Source of the DNA: a virus
Direction: 5' to 3' (one strand)
Virus record (IMG/VR): IMGVR_UViG_3300027741_000040
Location: 1-64,000 of that record
Length of the DNA: 64,000 nt
Part shown: piece after piece, positions 54,701-63,706 of the stretch
How the letters are laid out: the number at the start of each line of letters is the position of its first letter
How positions within the stretch are numbered: the first letter of the stretch is position 1
Notes under the pieces: generated by a model
Database searches by the model: none
The model's input: only the letters and a program-made list of their open reading frames with translations
What the model was told of the DNA's origin: nothing
Made by a program: the position numbers and the translations under genes

Positions 54701-55431
54701 TAGTACCGAAACTAAATTCTGATAATTCAAAGTTTACTGACGATACCAAAGTTACAAAATATAAAATTATTGATGACTATAGCGATGCTGGTGGTTATGA
54801 TCCGGTGACCTATAAAGGAAGTATTATTAGTAAAACTCAAAAGTACAATAATAATGCATGGTCTGAAAAGGTTAAAATGAAGCAGTTTTATTTAAATTGG
54901 GCAGAAAGACAGGACTTATGGCCGGTCGGTCCTGTTGATATGAGATGGGATGAGACCAGAAGGCTATGGACTTGCAAAGAAGATCCTAAAATCTATAAGT
55001 TTGTTTATGTTACTTTGGAAGAAGATTTAGTAAAAGAACCAGACTATGATGAAACATATCCGACCAAAGCCTTCCTCGATGATATAGAGTATAGTCAAGA
55101 GCCATTGCCAAATGGATATAGAAGATTAGTATATGTTAAAGACAAAGCAGGATATACTGCTCCTAAAGGAACCAAATTATTATGTCGATATAATATTGAT
55201 AGTGGTTTTTATGAGCCTATGAGTAAGCCAATTTTGGTAGTAAAAGGAATAATAGCATCATCCAGTACTGCAACAATAGACATGCATTATATACAAGGAA
55301 GAAAATCAGGAACAATACCTACAGCTTTAGTAACTTTTGATAATCCCTTGTCATTTAGTACAGCGGTAAACGATACAGGAATTTTTACATATATCAATGG
55401 ACTATGGACATTAACGGCTAAAAAACAATGA
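48781..55431 (+). CDS. Giant tail hub/baseplate protein with zinc ribbon
   Basis: The start is the ATG at 48781, two bases after the previous stop; an in-frame ATG at 48730 overlaps paralogue B and is rejected. The 2216-residue product has an N-terminal hub-like region (VYFKMGDFSFCGLVQSWQTS, VTINSMQSLLNSCYIILD near residues 195-240), long beta-rich middle parts, and a four-cysteine zinc-ribbon pattern: CPFC at about residue 1677 and CDKC about 33 residues later. A helical stretch (nt 53215-53370) may be a coiled coil. The size and location suggest a central baseplate or tail-tip hub. The gene ends with ATGA coupling to the next. Confidence 0.65.
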   Translation: MPSKSCSENQQKIIGQTLFLGASVANFNNSIGWGSSPSQLTINLVDDSPVLGSDTAKACGGTMVKMYPDLVEGFDTNNHYYTTTGNALYEALQPDGSALQYDPNKHDVSERMVAGKIYHRLSNTSDLFYSKYWLYSDPGFFGEKTILTPAWANQAMGVNSSGNFNQYGTTGFVTDASKFVKYDIIDTPVYFKMGDFSFCGLVQSWQTSLSNSGKGYSVTINSMQSLLNSCYIILDKFAGSIFAKKTESTYGGSPKNYLGISNVNYTGTISEGNIPNVFNVYGFLESFGFDNFGVARRNERGVQVNKILDALSVLTSSINDITGFNNLNNTQGAVKPWNDFAHKHIFSPYGRIIAKHMQVDRSDDSGINPYDGINPNFDSFGVIPPTVSMFNSNDYKCQFTLDLSEIPKLPDSFRVSEPVMSIMSLLNLIGEQIGHDIFIEAGPVYYEEARKYFNVIKVKTISRLGQPRNNIIENTINKLACKKFSISNYTLGKEKNDSPNRSMIIGANQQRLYQAKSYRLGYTQSNFILNPSNGEIINYQHLGRISSSNNNIVVGTKYYHHGKIKFPNFLSTRNPKLITYYGVRPEGSGYVPTGILAEEQEIVGSFDGYDPSWDDTNETSPSLVTNASRPSGNYLETEIIKQTGIEQNATWNNETNQRWIPIYADVICPFFGYVYDEELTIKPSDNNDFRQIRPVWFDSWTGQSCVVVRISELPEVSVELSTGYYVTSSQRCATSGSTSNPTTPIIPTWSPATGKQTIFIGGGLTGVSPIPKTQCYTEFGDPTSYEIKYIIISESEIRAALAGFDNFLVYELAKYYKPDLIETLRLSYFSKIRDRLIALGHSETEANDGATQKTNWYWNITSSNIANDELKPGFMAPDKNQGSSYIPEDALKDLQILHKFVAEIGKYYGKKYMVTAPKLASYKDDEADLILPTVAGNAYVFQGDGNFYYNYEPTNDGAWEEYGNFIDDSIVVGGTHWYALSDNGGKIKPIIGYNASSYFDYLRFSMCQLSQSGLENIRRGGRFEPMWDWEGYLLLMEKYSITCNHKDFIFPSLDYSTLASDQYVLATGYERLGTVPAVQSINDVWTSLSPPTKIPAYNAFGYPITDQTGTKMPPSGSASVAYKQKLYLNTSVEDKFIYLNPEKLASPKFLIDSPGVYLNHSSSEYAQDPNRTVIANVTIEDLLVYMKTTPPSERDTDWMRYMLNYTMPINKFTETSSTDALGSYGSSNNQSSLRIEIAPKAAHPMFAGIPIKSNQFCYGPWINNPYSEYLNFPDTLFPSGHYFSCSGDPVTGDTTLVSGDFNIDLNHAKSGCNNWIGTTEVEVIEEMAPWIYGGASQLDNAAFRHIATKINYQSIIETAQVDMPGLPLFSLGGVFNEENAGVGSSGYYKATGIDYQYSDIKYKNDLVFNMSGFTRPSVIINPISNTGINTSKFKILNAISPYAVTKGPIITNIQTSVGQGGITTTYTFRTYSRKLGLFNKEQNDIIKKNTLARFKMNKQMSDIGRQSANNLIQQRDFMDKQRLEQSMNFNTEGFRSKLFGTSPSTVFIGRSMPFIEEPKRTPKILVDYTKYSNPGDLATKPGTVSGWSGVLGPDPASTERITATPETDTEAINKLSLQGRYKTSVGLYERKEADSELNKQFGLNSAMSLDGLLSPISFYPTLRNSTFAYSLYDISTCPFCNGTKKRSIEYKQYQKDGTRTTVKKDIFCDKCSTLNNKLNATLTAKKDSKSIEKVPPYIISSGTDMNTLLNMDSNSVPMASSIPPINLITLNPIVISYGEFKNSNSQNYCGAHPDGVHDDLTSQSDGFKTVQGSGRPFIDRLRHSIEIVGRGAIPPGSYDYALESSKNFTKFNKHPTGLDKNNLDYYNKDIMVKFYRDKLEPSTTGIIPEMNYRFFALRGPLTMHGWGYDTEGYPVPNAADEPYAVDEYGRPKRFKQKIINLGSIKYGRLLEGDPFKLIGGTDDNFYTKTFNKELVPKLNSDNSKFTDDTKVTKYKIIDDYSDAGGYDPVTYKGSIISKTQKYNNNAWSEKVKMKQFYLNWAERQDLWPVGPVDMRWDETRRLWTCKEDPKIYKFVYVTLEEDLVKEPDYDETYPTKAFLDDIEYSQEPLPNGYRRLVYVKDKAGYTAPKGTKLLCRYNIDSGFYEPMSKPILVVKGIIASSSTATIDMHYIQGRKSGTIPTALVTFDNPLSFSTAVNDTGIFTYINGLWTLTAKKQ

Positions 55432-58400
55432 ATCTGATAGATGAATGTATAATATATAATAAATCATTCAAGGATGACTTAAGAAATTATGTTGTTAAGG
55501 ATACCGGTATAGAATATGATAATGGAGTATCTAAAAGATATACTATTAATTTAAATAAATTTCGACCTCTATTAGATGCTGCAGATAAGAATTATGGGAG
55601 TGGATGGTTTCCAGTATATGTGTCGGATGACACTGCTATAGATAATAAAATCCTATCTAGTAAAGGGTCATTATTAAATAGTAATAGCGGCTTGTTGAGT
55701 GGAAGAATAGGAATTGAAAATTTTATTACATTTGTTCCGGAATTCCAAAACTGGACCGTTACTCCAGAATGTAAAATGACAAGTGATTGGGTTTTGAATA
55801 GATCTCCAGTACCGCACTATTTAAATAGCGGAATATTATGTTGGGCTCAACAACTTGCTCCAACAACATACAGTGGTAATATATCGAGTTTTCCACTAAG
55901 TAGCAGAGTAAGAGAGATGAATGATGATACGACTAAAATTCATTATAGAGATAGAAAATTATTTGATACGACAAAAGATGGCAGTCTATTCAATAGTCAG
56001 AGCTCAATATCTGTAACCGGAGATATAACTTTTAGTGAAATAACAGGAATAAGCATGGTCTCTGGTACAGGGTGGGCTGATTTTGATTCTGCTGTTAGAC
56101 CAGCAATAAGCATAATAGATGAGTTTAGAAGAACAAATGTACCGACAACAGGCAGTATCGATTTATTTACTGCATCTACAGCAGACAATTTAAGGCCTAA
56201 TGCTCCAAAATATATATTGTGGATTCCAAATGGAGATTATTTTTCATACTATACGGATAAGACCGAGGCACTATCTGGCAATATCACTAAGTCTTATATT
56301 TCTCCGAGTTTATGGTCTACATATAATCAGATTTATCACATGCTGTCTATCAAACAAATCAAAACAACAAATGGTAAAAATATTAGAAAATCAAGACTAT
56401 TAAAAAAAATAGCTTCTGTTCTTAGTACTAGTCCATACATAACAGATGAGTGTATTAATGCTCTGGGCTCGCCTAAAGTACAGACTCTTATAAAAAAATG
56501 TTTGGATGCTACGGCTATAGATAATAGTGGGAATACTGTTGCTGTAGATATTTCTGACAATACAATCAAAGATATAGTAAAATTATTACATAATAAATTT
56601 GGATTATTACAAAAAATTTATGGCTATAATAATCACAATACTTTAAAAAATAATATTATTACTAATAATAGATCACTTTTTATTAAATTGATAGATAAAT
56701 ATGGTTGTAAACTTAAAATCGATCAAAATAATGAAATTTTATTAAACTATCAAAAAACATTAGACCATGGAGATAGCATAAATATAATTCAAAGTCTATA
56801 TACTCTATGTCCTAAAGAAACACAAGATACTGACGTCATTAACAATCAAACAATTAAGCTAAATCAAGTTAAGGCAAAAACAGATCTAACATCTCTCAGC
56901 ACATCGATTAAGCTGACTGCTACCGACAGCTCATTAAGAAATAAAACTACCTCTATCCCATTATATGATATCGCAGAGGTTAATCCTGGAAAAATTACTC
57001 TGAATGTATTAATGCATAGCACAACAGATGGCCAAGGCAACGACACTTCAGATAATCCAAATAATCACATATTTAAACTGACCAAAGGAGATTCAGGGAA
57101 TGAGATAGAAATACCATTCAGATGCTTGCAAAAGGTAGAAAATCCTGATGCATTAAAAAGTATTGTGTTATTTCAAAAAACAGTATCTTGTTTATGGCAA
57201 AAAATAAAAGGGGCATGTTTAAAATTTAGTGATGAAAATAAAAGCTCTAGTGCTGTTGGTTCTAGTCAATCTGATACTGATCGTACTAGATTTGATACCT
57301 CTACTTTCATAGAGCCAATAGTGTTTGTATATAAGACTGGTGAATATCAAATACAGTGTTCTTTTATTACTCCATATGGAACATTTATTAAAAGAAAAAC
57401 ATTTTTTGTTGTTGATGGTAGGGAAACAATATTTGATAGTATAGCAAACAAGCAAGTGGCCAATCCGGGCTATAATAAATATTATGATGATGCTACCAAC
57501 ACTTGGCAAGATCCTCCTCCTGTGAGTCCTTTAGAAATTGAACCAATTATTGTTAATTCAGATAAATTAAAAAATAAAATAGCTAGTTTTAAAAATGTAA
57601 TACTACATAAGCATGGAATTTTTTGGCCAATACAAACTGATCATAATATAGAAAGAGTTTTCAATGGTTCCACTGTTAAAGAAGGACTAAAAGAAAAATA
57701 TAAATTCATATTTGAACCATATTCACCAGCTAATTTTCTTCCAGTAGACTCAGGGTCTTCGCTAATAATTCAATATAACAGCCAGGACACTATTCTAAAA
57801 TTAGATAGTATAATTCTACAGAATATTCGAGATAATACTAAAGAATGCAAAACTTGCTTGAGTGTATGTCAACCAAAATTTGATGCAATTCCATCCGTAT
57901 CTTATAGCGTAACATCTGACGGATCACAATCAATACAAACTCCAATAGAAGCGTACGTTAGAACGAATAAAGCACCAGATAGTTTTGTATTAAAAGAATA
58001 TAGAAAGATATCAGGCGACCTCCCCGCCACATCTAGTGGGGTTATAAAATTTTCTTTTCCAGAAATTTCTTTAGATTTTGCTCCTCCATTAAAAGCTTAT
58101 GGAGGATATGGTGGCGAACTTTTTTCTGGTATAGGTCTGTCTATGAGCGGTCATCCTGTGAGAGGAGCTGTTCTTCCGTCTGTGACAGGCTATCCTTTGA
58201 ACTATCCTTCCGACCGTGATCGTGCAAACACCAATAAAGCTTGCTATCAAATACCAATAAGTGCCACAGGATATATTCCTTTTAGGAAAGGACTTTTCCA
58301 CCCAGCCTCTGGATTTATAATGGATACAGGTACTATCATACCAAGTGGATTTAAAAATAAGACCAGCGTATTAAAGTTTAATCCTGGAGCAAGAGATACT

Positions 58401-61400
58401 TATAGTTTTATAGGTCCTGGAATATTTAATTTCAATAATGGTCTTTCTGGTAGTGGTACTGGTTTATCTGTTAGTCCGATAACATACCAGAGTTCCATAT
58501 CATTATCAATATCTAAAAATATTCTTCCAGAAACAGCTTGTGCAGAGCCTGGTAGGAGTGAACAAGAAACAGACACGTTAAATAAACTCCATAAAGAATT
58601 CATGGATCAACAAATATATGGAAGTACAGTTCAACTAACTGGAACAAAAGCCAAATATAAAGGGTCTTTTCACGGATACCGTATACTTGAAGGAGGACAA
58701 GAAAAAAAATCAGAGCTGTCTGTATATTCTCAAGCAACCCCAGTAAATGATGAATTTGGTTTCAGTATCGATAAATCTTCCTGCTCAATAATTAGTCCAG
58801 ATAAAGATAAATCTACTTTTAATTATAGATTTGCTACTAATGGCCCTAATTATAAGATTGATAATAGTGGGCTTGATCTTAAAATTAAAGATTTAACTAT
58901 ACAAGATATAGAGATAAAACTTAATTTTTTAAATTATGTCAATCCAAAAAACTTAGTAGTCTGGTTGGATTTTTCTCCTTGTTCAGATGATATGCAAGGG
59001 ATGAGTAATCCGATAGACCTAGACAATCCCGACAGGGATCCAGGACCAGCTTGTCCATTAAAAACGCCCAAAGAATTTATGGATCAAACATTTCCCGCTT
59101 CAACATATAGCGACTATTGTTCTCCTCCATCTGTTTCTGGAACAGGTCTTCAAAAATATATCACTAATCTTCATAGTTTTAATTCTGTAGACCCTCGTTA
59201 TGAACCATTAAAATTATTATTATTTAATCAAGAATACATTCAAAATAATAAATATAATATGTCTTTGACGTTCTCTGATCATGCTTCTAAATATAGTGTA
59301 TTATTTGACGAAAACAAAATTAATGCAAGTGGGTTGGATACTCGTCAAGAGATAGTTAGAGATAACCATATTATACCACCGTCAATCAGCGCAACCGGAT
59401 TCGATGATACTGAAGCAGTAATGTATAAAAATATTATACGTACTAACAAATTAAATATTAGTAATAATAGTTTTTCTAAATTTAGGGGTTTTTCTTTATT
59501 CAAAAAAGCGCTACCCAGACTAGACCCTACTGTAAAAAACCAAACACCGTCATATGATTCTGGTGTTACATTTACATTAAATCTTATGGTATTAGATGAG
59601 CCCGAAGAGATGATGGTTTATGATAATGTTATCAACAATGAATTCATAACAAATTTTACATCATTATCTAATACTAAAACATCTTCTAATATTTATAACT
59701 CATTATGCAGTTGGGAGTTAATTCTACATACGGGGAAAAAAAACCAGTTCAAAGCCCCAATGACCAATGACCTATTTAGTTTTGGTACTTCTGATATTCT
59801 AGGGTTGTTAGACTATACAAATAAGCCCAGAATACCAGGCTATAATTTTATCTCTTACTTTCCATCAGGAGAGATAGAGAGCAATCCGTACATTAGTTAT
59901 TTTGATACATATCCTAGTGGCACATCTCTAATTCCTAGGGTTAATCAAAATGCTCCGTATGTTTATATCAATGATAGCACACTATGTCAGTCTGCCGAAA
60001 GTATCATCAGTGGAGCATCGGCTAGATTACAGCCCACAAGATTTCCAGTAGAGAGTGTTTTGATGATATTGGCAGGTATTTTGGGTGGTACGATGACGGC
60101 AAACTTAGTAGGCTTAATGGTTGCTTTAACTGCTGGATTTAATGCTGGCTATCAAGGATTATTTGATTTTTTTGCTGCTTTACGAGATGTTCAAGAAAGA
60201 GAAGGAAGATTAAGAGAGGTATATGCTCCAGATTATGATCATTTTTCTTTTGGTTCTCCAGAAAAAGTATTGTTGAATGTGAGCAAAGACGGGGGTATGT
60301 GGTATAAACTTGAAGCATCAATTTTTAAATACAAAAATACTCCGGCTTTATATGGGAATAGCTATAAGTTTATTAGATTAAAAAGAGGGAATATTCCTTT
60401 TTTTAGTGAATTTAATTTCAATACTGTTTATGGGATTAATCAGTTGGTCGATGATAGTATGCTCTCGACTCCTTATCCTATTACTCCGACTCCCAGCAAA
60501 ACCTCCAGTAATACTCCTGAGCCAAGCGGACCACCACCGTCTCCTACGCCAAGTTCAAGTCCCCTTAGTCATGCACAAATTGTTGAACGTCTTTTGTCTT
60601 ATCAAACCAAAATATCACAACTTAATGCCACGCTTGGACATAAAACCTGTTTATTTACAGATGATCTTGCTACCAAAATTAGTAATAAAAAAATTATAAT
60701 CATAAAAGGATCTTTAGCATATAATCTATTTCATATAGACGACACTATTCCATACTATAATACCACACAGAGAGATTCAACAACAGAGCCTTCTACTACT
60801 AAGATAATAAATAAAGCATTAATTTTTAAAAACAATCAACAATATTCAGTATTTGAATTAAAAGACGATATTTCGTTATATGAAGTAATAGCATGTAATG
60901 GGGACACTCTTTTGGTATTTAAGAATCATATTAGTAATTTAAGCGAAGATCCATTTGGAGTTTGGGGGTTAGAAAAATCTCCAATAGTTAGTGAGCCACC
61001 AGAGATTAAACATTCTGCTATGGGACTAGGCTCTTACGGAGACGGTTCACCATTTGCGCAAAAGTCTTTCTTAAGCTATAAACTCCAATATAATAAGCTT
61101 TATACGATACATGAAATTTTTAATAATCGTGAAAATGATAAGATTAAACAAATGCTTGTTAATTTAAAATTATCCGATAATACTGTTAGAACGGTAGGAA
61201 ATGATAATGGCATCTATGGTTACGGATATACTAATAGAGAAATAAAAGAAATTTTTGAAGATAAATACAATAATATTATTAATAAGGGATCAGATTTAGA
61301 CACCCAAGATAGCATCAACTATCTACTATATCAACTGACTAATAGTACCAGTAATATAAATGTTAATGGATATACATTTATGTTTCTAAAATCTGAGGCT

Positions 61401-63014
61401 TTTACAGACGAGGTTTTCCAAAAATCTGTGACAGAACCCGGTTCTAATGGACAAGGTCAAACAACAACCATAGACCATAAATTTGGTGATATAATTGTAC
61501 CGGAAGATTTAGTAAGAAGACCATTAATTAAGAAAATATCTGAAAGCAAGTCAACACTTATTAAAGACAGAATAGATAAAATTGAATCAAAAGAATATGT
61601 TCAATCGATAGAAGAAAATCTTGGAAATTCAGACCAAACACAAACAGATGCAATAATTGACCATGCATCATTATACTATCTAGAAAAACATTTACATGCT
61701 CTCCCATATGATCCTATAGATTGCTATAAAAAGAAGACTGTGACCGCCAGTGGGACATATACCCCAACTGAACCAGAATCTAATTGTCCAAAAAAGAAAA
61801 CAAATAAAGCTCTCAACGATCTTTATACCGAAAGAAGCACACTATTACAGGTATTAGAAATTAATAATTTGTCAATGAGCGGAATAGTGCCACTTCAACA
61901 ATTTAGTGTTAGTGGAGAACCAAATGGGGGGCCAATTTTTATTAAATTGAGTGGAATTAATGATAATTTATTTTGGATTAATATCGATCCGAAACAGTCT
62001 TGTAGTATAGCTGAAGAAATGTGTCCTAAAGTATTAAAATCATTAATATATAATTGTCTGCCATTAACTGAAACTACTTTATTTAATAATCCTAATAACA
62101 ATATTTGTCCAGGTTTCTTGCTGCGTAATCTAGAAGGAGGAGGCGTGGTTAATCTCGATTATGATAGAGACAATGTATTTAATAATCGATTTACGTCATA
62201 TCATTACACTATCCCATCAGGTACCATACAGGCCCAAAAACAAGCACTAGAAGAACAATATCCAAGTATAAATGCCTGGGCTGAATTTACTAGATATAGA
62301 ACATTTAATATTAATAGTGATCAAAATTTTGATAAAGTATGGAATGGTCCACGAGATCTACTGGTCAAAGTTCAGGAGATCTATGATATCGGTTTGCCAG
62401 AACATATGACATCGATACAAGGATTTACTCCTTCCGTTAACGACGGATCTGCGGATTATGTAGAAGCCACTGGACTTGAACTGTGTCCTCCACTAGGCCC
62501 CGGAGCTATTCGCGGAAGCGGACTACTCACTGCTCAAGGCAAGAGAGTTCCTTTGACCAGAGTTTATAATATATTCAATTTAGATGATACAACATCGTTA
62601 AAGGTACAATTTCGTAAAATCCCAAGACAATTAAGAGGTGTAGACTTATCTAACACTGTATACCGATATGGTAGGGCCGGCGTATTTAGACAAACCAATC
62701 CTGCAAACCCCCCCGGACCAACAGAAACAGATATAGTAAGCGGAGAAGGAAGTTTAAATAATCAGTTTTATGTTTGGCAATGTATAGAAAAGAATGCAGC
62801 AACCAAAAAAGCAGATATTTCGACATTACCTAATTTTTTTAAGTTACAGAATGAAATGGCATATAGGGCATTTTATGGTAGTGTAGACGGAATAGAGAAT
62901 AAATCCAGAATGCTTGAAAGTCTGTATTCTTGGGAATTAATACCATACGAATATTTTACCAAGGAGTCTTTTCAAAAACCTCCTCCCACACCAACTCCCA
63001 GTCCTAGGCCATAA
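55428..63014 (+). CDS. Giant tail-tip/baseplate protein with internal hydrophobic segment
   Basis: The 2528-residue gene starts at the ATG overlapping the previous stop. The N-terminus (MNLIDECIIYNKSFKDDLRNYV) is globular, and several beta-rich regions with SGTG loops follow. A strongly hydrophobic, Gly/Ala-rich segment lies at nt 60040-60170 (SVLMILAGILGGTMTANLVG then LMVALTAGFNAGY), long enough for two membrane passes. A Pro/Thr/Ser linker follows at about 60470-60570 and a short Pro-rich tail ends the protein. A hydrophobic helical hairpin in a tail-tip protein could insert in the host membrane during genome entry; this is inference. No peptidoglycan hydrolase motif is visible. Confidence 0.6.
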   Translation: MNLIDECIIYNKSFKDDLRNYVVKDTGIEYDNGVSKRYTINLNKFRPLLDAADKNYGSGWFPVYVSDDTAIDNKILSSKGSLLNSNSGLLSGRIGIENFITFVPEFQNWTVTPECKMTSDWVLNRSPVPHYLNSGILCWAQQLAPTTYSGNISSFPLSSRVREMNDDTTKIHYRDRKLFDTTKDGSLFNSQSSISVTGDITFSEITGISMVSGTGWADFDSAVRPAISIIDEFRRTNVPTTGSIDLFTASTADNLRPNAPKYILWIPNGDYFSYYTDKTEALSGNITKSYISPSLWSTYNQIYHMLSIKQIKTTNGKNIRKSRLLKKIASVLSTSPYITDECINALGSPKVQTLIKKCLDATAIDNSGNTVAVDISDNTIKDIVKLLHNKFGLLQKIYGYNNHNTLKNNIITNNRSLFIKLIDKYGCKLKIDQNNEILLNYQKTLDHGDSINIIQSLYTLCPKETQDTDVINNQTIKLNQVKAKTDLTSLSTSIKLTATDSSLRNKTTSIPLYDIAEVNPGKITLNVLMHSTTDGQGNDTSDNPNNHIFKLTKGDSGNEIEIPFRCLQKVENPDALKSIVLFQKTVSCLWQKIKGACLKFSDENKSSSAVGSSQSDTDRTRFDTSTFIEPIVFVYKTGEYQIQCSFITPYGTFIKRKTFFVVDGRETIFDSIANKQVANPGYNKYYDDATNTWQDPPPVSPLEIEPIIVNSDKLKNKIASFKNVILHKHGIFWPIQTDHNIERVFNGSTVKEGLKEKYKFIFEPYSPANFLPVDSGSSLIIQYNSQDTILKLDSIILQNIRDNTKECKTCLSVCQPKFDAIPSVSYSVTSDGSQSIQTPIEAYVRTNKAPDSFVLKEYRKISGDLPATSSGVIKFSFPEISLDFAPPLKAYGGYGGELFSGIGLSMSGHPVRGAVLPSVTGYPLNYPSDRDRANTNKACYQIPISATGYIPFRKGLFHPASGFIMDTGTIIPSGFKNKTSVLKFNPGARDTYSFIGPGIFNFNNGLSGSGTGLSVSPITYQSSISLSISKNILPETACAEPGRSEQETDTLNKLHKEFMDQQIYGSTVQLTGTKAKYKGSFHGYRILEGGQEKKSELSVYSQATPVNDEFGFSIDKSSCSIISPDKDKSTFNYRFATNGPNYKIDNSGLDLKIKDLTIQDIEIKLNFLNYVNPKNLVVWLDFSPCSDDMQGMSNPIDLDNPDRDPGPACPLKTPKEFMDQTFPASTYSDYCSPPSVSGTGLQKYITNLHSFNSVDPRYEPLKLLLFNQEYIQNNKYNMSLTFSDHASKYSVLFDENKINASGLDTRQEIVRDNHIIPPSISATGFDDTEAVMYKNIIRTNKLNISNNSFSKFRGFSLFKKALPRLDPTVKNQTPSYDSGVTFTLNLMVLDEPEEMMVYDNVINNEFITNFTSLSNTKTSSNIYNSLCSWELILHTGKKNQFKAPMTNDLFSFGTSDILGLLDYTNKPRIPGYNFISYFPSGEIESNPYISYFDTYPSGTSLIPRVNQNAPYVYINDSTLCQSAESIISGASARLQPTRFPVESVLMILAGILGGTMTANLVGLMVALTAGFNAGYQGLFDFFAALRDVQEREGRLREVYAPDYDHFSFGSPEKVLLNVSKDGGMWYKLEASIFKYKNTPALYGNSYKFIRLKRGNIPFFSEFNFNTVYGINQLVDDSMLSTPYPITPTPSKTSSNTPEPSGPPPSPTPSSSPLSHAQIVERLLSYQTKISQLNATLGHKTCLFTDDLATKISNKKIIIIKGSLAYNLFHIDDTIPYYNTTQRDSTTEPSTTKIINKALIFKNNQQYSVFELKDDISLYEVIACNGDTLLVFKNHISNLSEDPFGVWGLEKSPIVSEPPEIKHSAMGLGSYGDGSPFAQKSFLSYKLQYNKLYTIHEIFNNRENDKIKQMLVNLKLSDNTVRTVGNDNGIYGYGYTNREIKEIFEDKYNNIINKGSDLDTQDSINYLLYQLTNSTSNINVNGYTFMFLKSEAFTDEVFQKSVTEPGSNGQGQTTTIDHKFGDIIVPEDLVRRPLIKKISESKSTLIKDRIDKIESKEYVQSIEENLGNSDQTQTDAIIDHASLYYLEKHLHALPYDPIDCYKKKTVTASGTYTPTEPESNCPKKKTNKALNDLYTERSTLLQVLEINNLSMSGIVPLQQFSVSGEPNGGPIFIKLSGINDNLFWINIDPKQSCSIAEEMCPKVLKSLIYNCLPLTETTLFNNPNNNICPGFLLRNLEGGGVVNLDYDRDNVFNNRFTSYHYTIPSGTIQAQKQALEEQYPSINAWAEFTRYRTFNINSDQNFDKVWNGPRDLLVKVQEIYDIGLPEHMTSIQGFTPSVNDGSADYVEATGLELCPPLGPGAIRGSGLLTAQGKRVPLTRVYNIFNLDDTTSLKVQFRKIPRQLRGVDLSNTVYRYGRAGVFRQTNPANPPGPTETDIVSGEGSLNNQFYVWQCIEKNAATKKADISTLPNFFKLQNEMAYRAFYGSVDGIENKSRMLESLYSWELIPYEYFTKESFQKPPPTPTPSPRP

Positions 63015-63017
63015 TAT

Positions 63018-63371
63018 ATGTTTTGTAATTTTATAGCTATAGATATAGGTATTTTTAAATGCACTAATTGTGATACTATTATTAGTACTAACGATGGTAT
63101 CGAAGATATTCCAGTGTTCCCTTGTAGAGCATCTTTGGTAAGACAAGATGATAACGTATTTCTTGAATCAATAAAAACTCTTAGTTTTGAATCAGAAAAA
63201 CAAAAATGCAGCGACCTAGAAATTCTAAATCGCCACAATATTTGTATGATATGTCCAGAATTTAAAGACGACGCTTGTTCTCAGTGCGGATGCAGGATCA
63301 CTAGAAACAAAGAGTTTGCTAATAAATTATTATGGAAAGATGAAAAATGTCCACTAGACAAATGGACTTAG
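63018..63371 (+). CDS. Small Cys-rich (zinc-binding) phage protein
   Basis: The gene encodes 117 residues with about a dozen cysteines. CTNC lies near residue 15, and a C-terminal CMICPEF, CSQCGC and CPLDKW series closes the protein. This CPEF/CGC/CPLxKW pattern matches a widespread small zinc-binding family of phage and bacterial hypothetical proteins. Its function is unknown. It starts four bases after the giant protein and is the last + strand gene; its stop abuts the stop of the - strand gene with no base between them. Confidence 0.7.
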   Translation: MFCNFIAIDIGIFKCTNCDTIISTNDGIEDIPVFPCRASLVRQDDNVFLESIKTLSFESEKQKCSDLEILNRHNICMICPEFKDDACSQCGCRITRNKEFANKLLWKDEKCPLDKWT

Positions 63372-63704
63372 TCATTTATCTTTAGAGTCTTTACCCGACC
63401 ACTTATACCATCCTCTATTTGGAAGATATGTTCCATCATCATCTTTTCTCTTTGGAAAGAGAGTCCCTCCCTTTTTGTGTTGTCCAAAAGAAAGTACGGC
63501 TCCACAATCATTACATTTTAATTCATAATAATCGTTGCCTTCCACATTTCTGCAAACATACTTTATGCTGGTCTTATTGCACAAACCACATTTGTCCTCA
63601 CTAAAGATTTCTTGAATTGTAGCGAGTTCTTTAAAGACTTCTTTTTGTCCTGTTCCTTCTAATTCAAACTGTAATTTATCATTAGCTCTGTATAGAATTT
63701 TCAT
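63372..63704 (-). CDS. Small zinc-binding protein, phage DNA-metabolism type
   Basis: On the - strand the best start is MKILYRAND at 63704, after the TAA of the upstream gene; an ATG at 63716 would overlap it. The 110-residue protein has CGLC near residues 39-42 and CNDC near residues 64-67, a central YELKCNDCGAVLSFGQHKKGG and LFPKRKDDDG, a pattern I recognise from small proteins next to phage replication or recombination genes. The four Cys probably bind zinc. It is co-directional with the gene at the right edge, suggesting both belong to a non-structural operon. Confidence 0.65.
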   Translation of the reverse strand: MKILYRANDKLQFELEGTGQKEVFKELATIQEIFSEDKCGLCNKTSIKYVCRNVEGNDYYELKCNDCGAVLSFGQHKKGGTLFPKRKDDDGTYLPNRGWYKWSGKDSKDK

Positions 63705-63706
63705 AA

